From contig DBXB01000057.1 in assembly GCA_002309155.1 (NCBI GenBank), positions 944 through 41,091 on the forward strand: DNA of 40,148 nucleotides, in the 5' to 3' direction. The DNA comes from Bacteroidales bacterium UBA1223 (lineage in GTDB: Bacteria > Bacteroidota > Bacteroidia > Bacteroidales > P3). Positions within the stretch are counted from its first letter, which is position 1, and each line of letters opens with the position of its first letter. The translations under genes and the position numbers were made by a program. Positions 24,126 to 30,144 of the stretch are shown piece after piece. The notes under the pieces are model-generated. The model was not told the origin of the DNA and did not search any database. It worked only from the letters and a program-made list of their open reading frames with translations.

Positions 24126-24159
24126 CCCCCTCTAAGTTAGAGGGGGTGCCCGTAAGGGC
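24126..24159. repeat. Double palindrome, REP-like
   Basis: CCCCCTCTAA (24126-24135) with TTAGAGGGGG (24137-24146) is a perfect palindrome. It is followed at once by GCCC-GTAA-GGGC (24148-24159). The G/C-rich pair of hairpins in an A/T-rich spacer resembles dispersed palindromic elements of Bacteroidetes and could also act as a terminator for the PASTA gene ending at 24195. Confidence 0.6.
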
Positions 24160-24194
24160 GGGGGCGTGTGTTATTTCAATTTCAATTCACAAAA

Positions 24195-25079
24195 TCAAAA
24201 GTCGTCAAGAGTTATCATCCTGTCGGGATCCCTGTCGGTGTTGTAATCCCCACCCTCGTAGAGCGAGCGAATGGAGTCCTCTATCTGACGTTGTTTCATG
24301 CGTTCCAGTTCTTCCATCGCCACCACCGATTTGTCGCAGTACCATAACTCCACGCCACTGCCGAACAGTGATTCGTTGCGGCCGCTGTATTGTGGCGACT
24401 GCTTGTATACTATGGCATGACTCATGTCGGATATGTTGTCATAGTGCTCTGCACCGACATTCAATGATGCGGAGAGGATGTTTTTGCGAGCCTTGATGGG
24501 CGACATGCCGACAAGATAAGGCACTATGGTCTGTCCGCTCCCGTTGCCACGACCGACCACCAGGTCTATCATGGCACCTTTCTCCAGACGCCTTCCCGCC
24601 GCCACGCTGCGACCCTTGTATTTCTGATCGAGCACCACATGGTGTGGGTCGTCAATGAATATCAGCCGTCCACCATGGAGACCCACATTCTCAAGTTGTG
24701 AGATGGCGTGGCGAACACTTAGTGACCGCAGGTCAGGCACGATGGCGTTGTCGGGAGTGTAGGATGTTATGGTGAGATATATCTTTCTTCCCGTCTTTAT
24801 CATGGAACCAGAGTCGGGGTCCTGTCTCAGGATAAATCCGCCTCGATGGTTCGACTGATATATGGAGTCGATGACAACATACTGCAGTCCCAGACCGTCG
24901 TCATTGTTCAGGTCTTCTATATAAGAACCCACAACATAAGGGGTGGGGTGCTCGTCGCCAACACGACCATAATGCTTCAATATGATAAAAATCACGACAA
25001 CTATGCAGAATGACACTGCTATGGCTATCAGTGCGTGGAGAATCCAGGGGTATTTCTCAAGAAATCTTTTGTTGCTCAT
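24195..25079 (-). CDS. PASTA-domain membrane protein
   Basis: This 294-residue protein has a single membrane helix near the N-terminus (WILHALIAIAVSFCIVVVIF) and about three PASTA domains outside (about residues 42-110, 111-180 and 181-250). Typical cores are LRQDPDSGSMIKTGRKIYLT, NVGLHGGRLIF and VPYLVGMSPIKARKN. PASTA domains bind muropeptides or beta-lactams in kinases and penicillin-binding proteins; here there is no kinase or transpeptidase domain. In Bacteroidetes this gene commonly neighbours a pseudouridine synthase gene, as it does here with one T9SS gene in between. A peptidoglycan-sensing or structural role is inferred. The C-terminal 45 residues are charged and of unknown role. Confidence 0.85.
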   Translation of the reverse strand: MSNKRFLEKYPWILHALIAIAVSFCIVVVIFIILKHYGRVGDEHPTPYVVGSYIEDLNNDDGLGLQYVVIDSIYQSNHRGGFILRQDPDSGSMIKTGRKIYLTITSYTPDNAIVPDLRSLSVRHAISQLENVGLHGGRLIFIDDPHHVVLDQKYKGRSVAAGRRLEKGAMIDLVVGRGNGSGQTIVPYLVGMSPIKARKNILSASLNVGAEHYDNISDMSHAIVYKQSPQYSGRNESLFGSGVELWYCDKSVVAMEELERMKQRQIEDSIRSLYEGGDYNTDRDPDRMITLDDF

Positions 25080-25126
25080 TGGGTGATGACGTGTGTATGT
25101 GGTAAAAAAAACTGCTTGATATTATT

Positions 25127-25166
25127 GATATGTTGATACGTTGATACGTTGATATGTTGATATGTT
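25127..25166. repeat. 8-bp tandem array (GATAYGTT)
   Basis: Five exact 8-bp units are seen: GATATGTT, GATACGTT, GATACGTT, GATATGTT, GATATGTT. They are followed by GTTTCGTTTAATCGAAT, which also adjoins the arrays at 9600 and 24029. Confidence 0.85.
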
Positions 25167-25199
25167 GTTTCGTTTAATCGAATAATCGGAATCATTTGT

Positions 25200-25267
25200 C
25201 CCTTAACTCCCTTTAACTTCCCTTAACTTCTCTTCTCATAACTTCCCTTAACTCCCACTTTAACTCC
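25200..25267. repeat. 10-bp tandem array (CCCTTAACTT type), with one break
   Basis: Units such as CCCTTAACTC, CCTTTAACTT and CCCTTAACTT run in 10-bp steps from 25200, lose phase at about 25230-25244 and resume. The flank AATCATTTGTCCCTTAACTC is the reverse complement of the flank at 9630-9650. It lies in the spacer between miaB and the PASTA gene. Confidence 0.75.
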
Positions 25268-25322
25268 ATCTCATTTTTTCACATATAGAAACGTAATTTG
25301 GCGTTTTTTATTGCCGACGGGA

Positions 25323-26648
25323 CTATTTTTCGACCTCGCCGATAAGGGTGGCGGATGTGCAACGGACAACCCTTACGTTCACGTATTGTCCCGGCTTCAT
25401 GTCGCCACGGTCGAATACAATCACTTTGTTCTGACTGTTCCTGCCAAATAGTTGCTGTTCCGAGCGATGTGACACGCCTTCTATGAGTACCTCGAAAGTT
25501 TTCCCTACCTCTTTTTTGTTGTTCTCTAACGCTATCTCGCCCTGCAACGCAATGATTTCCTCCAGCCGGCGGGTCTTTACGACGTCAGGCACGTCGTCTT
25601 GCATATGTTTCTCGGCGTATGTGTTGGGGCGCATGGAGAACTTGAACATATAGGCGTAGTCGTAGCGAACCTTGCGGAACATCTCGAGTGTGGCTTGATG
25701 GTCTTCTTCCGTCTCGCCGCAGAATCCGGCGATGACATCGGTGGTGATGCTGCAGTCGGGCAGGTAGTGCCGTATGGCGTCGATGCGGTTGAGATACCAT
25801 TCGGGAGTGTAGCGGCGGTTCATCAGTTTCAGCATCCTCTCGCTGCCCGACTGGACGGGGAGGTGGATGCATTTGCAGATATTGTCGTAACGCGCCATCA
25901 CCTGCAACAGTTCGTCGCTCAAGTCTTTGGGATGCGACGTGGCGAAGCGGACACGCAATAGAGGATTGACATCGGCGACCATCGCCATCAGTTCGGGAAA
26001 ACCTACATCGCCGTTCTCAGAATGCCAGCGGTAACTGTTCACGTTCTGTCCCAGCAGGGTGACCTCACGGTAACCCTTCTCAAAGAGTTCCCGTGCTTCA
26101 TGCACTATGGTTTGCGGGTCGCGGCTGCGTTCACGGCCACGGGTGTAGGGTACTACACAGTAGGCGCAGTAGTTCTGGCATCCCCTCATGATGCTTATAT
26201 ATGCCGAGATGCCGTTGGTGTCGTAACGTACGGGGTCGATGTCGGCGTATGTCTCGCTGTCGCTAAGCAGTGTCTCCGCCAGTTTCTCTCCGTCGTGGAT
26301 GTGTGCCAGCATGTCGGGCAGTTTGCGGTAGGCGTCGGGTCCGACGATGAACGACACATTGTCCTCCTCTTCCATCAACTGCTTCTGCAGTCGTTCCGCC
26401 ATACATCCGAGGATTCCTATCTTGACCCACTGGCGTTGGCGTTGCAGGGCCTTCAGCTCGTGAAGACGTTTGCGGATGCGTTGCTCCGCATTGTCGCGGA
26501 TGGCGCAGGTGTTGATAAGGATGTAGTCGGCCTGGTCAATGTCTTTGGTGATGGTATAGTGCTCTTTGGTAAGGATGGCGCCCACAATTTCGCTGTCAGC
26601 AAAATTCATCTGACAGCCGTAGGTTTCTATATAAATATTGTTTCTCAA
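25323..26648 (-). CDS. miaB: tRNA-2-methylthio-N6-dimethylallyladenosine synthase MiaB
   Basis: This radical-SAM enzyme adds the 2-methylthio group to isopentenyl-A37 of tRNAs. From the TTG start at 26648 it is 441 residues. It has the UPF0004 domain with three cluster cysteines (Cys12 in ETYGCQMN, Cys48 in INTCAIRDNA, Cys82 in LGCMAER), the radical-SAM motif CQNYCAYC (Cys157, 161, 164) followed by VVPYTRGRERSR, and a C-terminal TRAM domain. No ATG precedes the conserved N-terminus. A GTG at 26750 would add 34 odd residues and lies upstream of a strong promoter, so TTG giving MRNNIYIETYGC is preferred. MiaB versus a related methylthiotransferase: the length and motifs favour MiaB. Confidence 0.93.
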   Translation of the reverse strand: MRNNIYIETYGCQMNFADSEIVGAILTKEHYTITKDIDQADYILINTCAIRDNAEQRIRKRLHELKALQRQRQWVKIGILGCMAERLQKQLMEEEDNVSFIVGPDAYRKLPDMLAHIHDGEKLAETLLSDSETYADIDPVRYDTNGISAYISIMRGCQNYCAYCVVPYTRGRERSRDPQTIVHEARELFEKGYREVTLLGQNVNSYRWHSENGDVGFPELMAMVADVNPLLRVRFATSHPKDLSDELLQVMARYDNICKCIHLPVQSGSERMLKLMNRRYTPEWYLNRIDAIRHYLPDCSITTDVIAGFCGETEEDHQATLEMFRKVRYDYAYMFKFSMRPNTYAEKHMQDDVPDVVKTRRLEEIIALQGEIALENNKKEVGKTFEVLIEGVSHRSEQQLFGRNSQNKVIVFDRGDMKPGQYVNVRVVRCTSATLIGEVEK

Positions 26649-26685
26649 TGCTTTGAAGTAATTATGGGATATGTAAAGAAAGTTA

Positions 26686-26716
26686 CAAAAGTACAAAAAA
26701 AGCCCCAACTGACAAA
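26686..26716 (-). promoter_or_regulatory. Promoter of miaB
   Basis: The minus strand reads TTTG (complement of 26713-26716), 19 bp, then TACTTTTG (complement of 26686-26693). This is the best match in the window to the Bacteroidetes consensus. Transcription would start near 26680, leaving a leader of about 30 nt to the TTG start at 26648. Confidence 0.65.
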
Positions 26717-26753
26717 AAAACAATTCGCATATCAGTTCTGCGGTCTTCACCTG

Positions 26754-27062
26754 CTACACGGAGGTGTCTTTTTGAGTTTCTGGCACTAATTCGCAGAGTT
26801 TGTCCTCCCGGATGACCTTCGGGGCGGCCTTGCCGGCCAGCACCAAGATTTTCTTCCCGTTGCGGTAGATATGCAGCTGCTGCGAGCGCACCACCGCCGT
26901 CAGTTCCTCACTGCATTTATTTTTATTCAGCGGTGTTCGGTTCCCCTTCGGGGTACAGGGATCATCCTGCATCGCCAGCCAGAGCTGGTGGTATTCGCCG
27001 TCCTCTTCAAACAGCTTCCTCCGCAGGTGCGAGCACATATTGGTTGTGTCGATTATCATCAT
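26754..27062 (-). CDS. Small hypothetical protein
   Basis: This 102-residue soluble protein starts MMIIDTTNMCSHLRRKL and includes EYHQLWLAMQDDPCTPKGNR and a C-terminal half with LHIYRNGKKILVLAGKAAPK. I do not recognise a family. It is the last of a run of small same-strand genes (27855 to 26754) and ends about 40 bp before the miaB promoter. Codon pattern and charge distribution look like a real protein, but a remnant of a longer gene cannot be excluded. Confidence 0.45.
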   Translation of the reverse strand: MMIIDTTNMCSHLRRKLFEEDGEYHQLWLAMQDDPCTPKGNRTPLNKNKCSEELTAVVRSQQLHIYRNGKKILVLAGKAAPKVIREDKLCELVPETQKDTSV

Positions 27063-27113
27063 AAAGTGTGTTACGTTGCAAATCTCTTACCGGTACCGTG
27101 ATGAAGAGAGTCT

Positions 27114-27329
27114 TTATTGTACGTTCTTAGTTGAAATGGCAAAGACATACCAACAGTTTTCTTTGCTTTGACGTTCAAGGTATCCCTTTTGCTTCATTCT
27201 GTCTATCATCTTCTGCAAAGCGGAAATGTTTACTCCGGTAGTTTCCGACATCTTCTTGTAGGTGACAAATGGGTTGTCCTGCATTAGGCGTAGGATATTC
27301 TTGCTTGTCTCGGTACGGAACTTTACCAT
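27114..27329 (-). CDS. Small winged-helix DNA-binding protein
   Basis: This 71-residue protein is essentially one winged helix-turn-helix: NILRLMQDNPFVTYKKMSE, TGVNISALQKMIDRMKQKGYL and a wing ending in CWYVF. It resembles the C-terminal helix-turn-helix domain of COG2865-type (AlbA_2/HATPase_c_4) regulators, so it may be a free-standing regulator or a surviving end of such a gene. It starts 7 nt after the stop of the 172-residue gene, which suggests they are translated from one message. Confidence 0.6.
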   Translation of the reverse strand: MVKFRTETSKNILRLMQDNPFVTYKKMSETTGVNISALQKMIDRMKQKGYLERQSKENCWYVFAISTKNVQ

Positions 27330-27336
27330 CTGATAT

Positions 27337-27855
27337 TTAATTATTTTGCAGTTGTTTCAATAATTTATTGTGGGTGTGGCGCACACCGCTGCCCAAATCT
27401 GTTGGTTCAATAAGCAACAGACTTTCGCGCAGTTCGTCGCGCAGTTCTGGATAATTAAGACTGAGTTTATACGCCAGTTTCATACACAGCGAGCGCACCC
27501 CGTAGGGTTCCTCAATCATCATCATATGCTTAAAACTGAAATCGAGCAGAGCAACATAATATTCCGGCGTTTCATCCGTGTTTTCCACCTGCCAGTCAAG
27601 CTTTTCGAGCAAAGACAGCGTGATGCGGCGCAATGAGGTGTCAGCAGTTGTTATTGCCAGTTGCACCAGTGTTTCGCGGTGTGCAGCAATATGCTGGCAG
27701 TCATCCTTGGGCAGATGCGTCAAAGCCCAAGCCGCGTGTACCGCCTCTTCCCTGTTGTTGCAAAGCATAGCCTCAAAGAGACCTTCGCGGAAAGCCTCAT
27801 CGCCGTGCGCCCTCTTTGCTATCGTTTTTATATCGTCAATATGTAATGTAGACAT
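27337..27855 (-). CDS. Conserved hypothetical helical-repeat protein
   Basis: This 172-residue soluble, helix-rich protein has a HEAT-repeat-like character (EAVHAAWALTHLPKDDC, SLRRITLSLLEKLDW, YGVRSLCMKLAYKLSLNYP). No catalytic motif is visible. It looks like a known family of Bacteroidales hypotheticals, without assigned function. The ATG at 27855 follows the end of the RhuM-type reading frame by about 10-30 nt, and the small winged-helix gene follows by 7 nt, so the three may form an operon. Confidence 0.6.
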   Translation of the reverse strand: MSTLHIDDIKTIAKRAHGDEAFREGLFEAMLCNNREEAVHAAWALTHLPKDDCQHIAAHRETLVQLAITTADTSLRRITLSLLEKLDWQVENTDETPEYYVALLDFSFKHMMMIEEPYGVRSLCMKLAYKLSLNYPELRDELRESLLLIEPTDLGSGVRHTHNKLLKQLQNN

Positions 27856-27886
27856 AACTATCTGTTACATAATCTTCTTCAATTCC

Positions 27887-28354
27887 TCAACTACTTCCAA
27901 GTCGGCTCTGGATTGTGCGACCGAGCATGCCCACCAGCTGCCTCAGCTCGCCAATCTGCTCCTTGCGAAGCCGCTCGTTGACGGCATAGCCCTTGGTGAG
28001 GTAATCCTTCAAGATGCGATTGGCCCACTTTCTGAACTGTACACCGCGATTGCTCTTCACTCTGTATCCGACAGAAGTCACCATTTCCAAATTGAAATAT
28101 TCCTTGTCGTGTGTCTGAGTTTTCCCTTCAATGGCACCATGTTGAGTGGTATTCGCAAATTTTGCGACTACCACTTCGCCAGCCAGTTCTTCCTTTAGGG
28201 CGTTGTTGATATGTTTGCTGATGGTCTTATAGTCGCGATCAAACAATGTGGCCAGCTGTTCTCGTGTGAGCCAAATCATATCCCCATCCAACTTCACATC
28301 CAGCTGAACAGCATTGCGCTCGTCTTTGTATATGACAATCTTGTTTTCTTCCAT
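27887..28354 (-). pseudogene. RhuM-family protein, C-terminally truncated/frameshifted
   Basis: The 155-residue frame carries the N-terminal RhuM domain: MEENKIVIYKDERNAVQLDV, MIWLTREQLATLFDRDYKTI, NLEMVTSVGYRVKSNRGVQF and FRKWANRILKDYLTKGYAVN. Full-length RhuM proteins run to roughly 300 or more residues. Here the frame stops after GRTIQSRLGSS. Shifting by one base near 27900 gives a different, more protein-like end (RADLEVVEELKKIM, stop at 27865), so a frameshift is likely. RhuM was named from a Salmonella pathogenicity island; its function is not established. It could still be expressed as a short protein. Confidence 0.65.
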
Positions 28355-28413
28355 AACTATATCTCCAATTCAATATTCCATCTTCCTTATTCGCTAAATT
28401 TATTTGATTCATT

Positions 28414-28622
28414 GGTGCTGACTCGCACAATCTTATTTGATTCATCGGAGCTCGCGACCTTGCCTCATCAAGCTCGGCAGCCAAAGCACGGTTCATCACC
28501 CTTTCAGGGGTCTTACATCTTCCTTCTTACATCTAACATCTCATCAGTATCCAAAAACCGAAAATGTGCCACTTAATATTCCCTTACTATTGGCGTGGGA
28601 CAGGTGCCTGTCCCCTGTCACC
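28414..28622. repeat. Accessory-zone repeat, copy 1
   Basis: This copy shares almost its whole length with copy 2 at 29868-30111. It holds the core GGTGCTGACTCGCACAATCT, a hairpin TGCC(11 nt)GGCA at 28461-28479, a 7-bp-period segment (28511-28545), a conserved stretch around ATCCAAAAACCGAAAATGTG, and a perfect hairpin GGGACAGG-tg-CCTGTCCC at 28597-28614. It fills the spacer between the RhuM gene start and the COG2865 remnant (28355-28635). Confidence 0.9.
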
Positions 28623-28635
28623 TGGTTCTCTATAT

Positions 28636-28980
28636 TCATCTGTCAATTACTACCCAAGGACTTCTGTTGTCCTTGGTTTCTTTCTCAATAAAGCCGTTCT
28701 TTCGGAGGAAAGAGAGTTCTCTGTCAATAGTACGTTTTGACATGCCAAACAGTTTCGCCAATTTAGTGGCGGTAGTGTCGCCATCAACCCTTAGATAGGC
28801 AATAATATCTTGCTGTCTATCTGTTAATTGAATTTCGACACTAATATCGCCATTACTATTGCCATTGGGTGTGGTTTGACTATTGTTCGCATTCTTCCTC
28901 ATGAATGTCACCTTCACACCACCATCGACATTTTCGATCTTGGGCATAGGTAACCCCGCACTCTCAAATCCTTCGAGTAG
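28636..28980 (-). pseudogene. 3' remnant of a COG2865-type (AlbA_2/HATPase_c_4) regulator gene
   Basis: The open frame encodes LLEGFESAGLPMPKIENVDG, then GVKVTFMRK, a linker, and a winged helix (LTDRQQDIIAYLRVDGDTT, KRTIDRELSFLRKNGFIEKE). The first stretch is the typical end of the ATP-binding part of COG2865 proteins, so only about the last 115 of roughly 450-550 residues remain. Upstream of about 28980 the DNA belongs to a phzF-like gene in another frame. An internal ATG at 28947 could still give a 103-residue helix-turn-helix protein. Confidence 0.7.
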
Positions 28981-29111
28981 CGCAACTCCGCCGCCACCTG
29001 CGTCATCAAGCGTTCGCTGGGGAAAGGAACTCCGCCCAGCAGGACAACCCCCGCAGGATTGCCGCCGAACGGCCGGTCGGTGAAGGCGTCAACGATATAG
29101 TAGCGCATCAT
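28974..29111 (-). pseudogene. 5' remnant of a PhzF-family isomerase gene
   Basis: The frame starts MMRYYIVDAFTDRPFGGNPA, then GVVLL and ends VAAELRYS, the exact N-terminus of PhzF-like isomerase/epimerase proteins, and then changes to unrelated sequence (KDLRVRG). Only about 46 of some 260-300 residues are left. The ATG overlaps the stop of the DUF5714 gene upstream (ATGATG with TGA inside), so the two were once translationally coupled. Confidence 0.75.
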
Positions 29112-29773
29112 GGCTTGGGAGCAAACGGGCATTTCTTCCCGATGCACTGCTCGTTGATTTGACTGCGGGAGCAGCGCACCTCTGGTTTTTCCATCTCAAC
29201 GCCGAGGTGTTCCTTCACGAAGTCGATGGCCGTGAGCACCGAGAGGTAGGAGTCGCGCTTGCAGCAGCGAGGGCCGCCATTCTCGGCCACCTGCTCCAGG
29301 GCACGGGCGGTGCAGAGGTTGCAGAGGCGCCAGGTGTCGGTGGAGAAGGGAGTGTTTCGGGTGATAATCGACATGAATATGCCGGTGCTGATGCTCGCGC
29401 CACAGGCACCCATATAGCCGCAGGCGCCGCCGGGCACCTGCTCGCCACGCCGCTTTACCTCGGCGAGGGCCTCCTCCATGTCAAGCTTTGCGCTGTCGGG
29501 CAAACAGTTGTTGTAGGCCGTCAGCAGGGCGGCACCCACCAGCACGTGGTGCGTGGGGCCGTGCATGGGACAATCCGGCTGCGACATCAGCTTCTCCAGA
29601 ATCTCGATTGGGTTCCGCGAAGTCTCCGCCAAACACAGCGCCACCACGGGGCCCTGTTCCGTTGTCTCTACTTCCACCGCGGGTTGAGTCTCTTTCGGCG
29701 CCTCCTTGCACGAGGTGGCCCCCAGCGCCATCACCGCCGCCACCGCGATAATTGACAGTATTTTCTTCATCAT
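29108..29773 (-). CDS. DUF5714-domain lipoprotein
   Basis: This 221-residue protein has an N-terminus like a lipoprotein signal (MMKKILSIIAVAAVMALGATSC, lipobox Cys at 22). The domain is rich in Cys/Gly motifs: PDCPMHGPTHHVLVGAALLT, VPGGACGYMGACGASISTG, CNLCTARALEQV, GGPRCCKRDSYL and the tail CSRSQINEQCIGKKCPF. This matches DUF5714, often fused to or near methyltransferases and with conserved cysteines suggesting metal or Fe-S binding. An exported, lipid-anchored form is unusual. It was translationally coupled to phzF, now broken. The family call is fairly sure; the function is unknown. Confidence 0.75.
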   Translation of the reverse strand: MMKKILSIIAVAAVMALGATSCKEAPKETQPAVEVETTEQGPVVALCLAETSRNPIEILEKLMSQPDCPMHGPTHHVLVGAALLTAYNNCLPDSAKLDMEEALAEVKRRGEQVPGGACGYMGACGASISTGIFMSIITRNTPFSTDTWRLCNLCTARALEQVAENGGPRCCKRDSYLSVLTAIDFVKEHLGVEMEKPEVRCSRSQINEQCIGKKCPFAPKP

Positions 29774-29842
29774 TTCAAGTATTATTTTGCTGCAAAGTAC
29801 ATATTATCTTGTTTATAGTTTTATCCCTCCGAGCAGTCGTAT

Positions 29843-29856
29843 GACAGGTACCTGTC
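29843..29856. repeat. Palindrome GACAGGTACCTGTC
   Basis: A perfect 14-bp palindrome lies 11 bp before copy 2 of the accessory-zone repeat. It has the same arms as the GGGACAGG/CCTGTCCC hairpins at the other end of both copies, so copy 2 is bracketed by related hairpins. Confidence 0.6.
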
Positions 29857-29867
29857 CCCAGTCACGC

Positions 29868-30111
29868 GGTGCTGACTCGCATAATCTTATTTGATTCATC
29901 GGAGCTCGCGACCTTGCCTCATCAAGCTCGGCAGCCAAAGCGCGGTTCATCACCCTTTTAGGGGTCTTACATCTTACATCTTCCTTCAGACATCATACTT
30001 CTTACATCTTCCTTCTTACATCTTACATCAAATAATATCCAAAAACCGAAAATGTGTTACCTGATATCCCCTTACTTTTGGCGTGGGACAGTTTCCTGTC
30101 CCTGTGTCCCC
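29868..30111. repeat. Accessory-zone repeat, copy 2 (expanded)
   Basis: This has the same order of blocks as copy 1, in the same direction, but the 7-bp-period segment is longer (29965-30029, about nine units of TCTTACA/TTCCTTC type). The terminal hairpin is GGGACAG-tttc-CTGTCCC (30085-30102). The first ~85 bp differ from copy 1 at only about two positions. It fills most of the spacer 29774-30144 downstream of the nuclease gene. Confidence 0.9.
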
Positions 30112-30144
30112 TTATTTCGGTATTGAAATAGAAATGAGAATAAC

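Noticed and set aside
26754..30144. A complete toxin-antitoxin or mobile element in the small-gene zone
   Set aside because: No toxin, transposase or integrase motif could be recognised. The genes are fragments or unknown families, so only remnants and repeats are reported.
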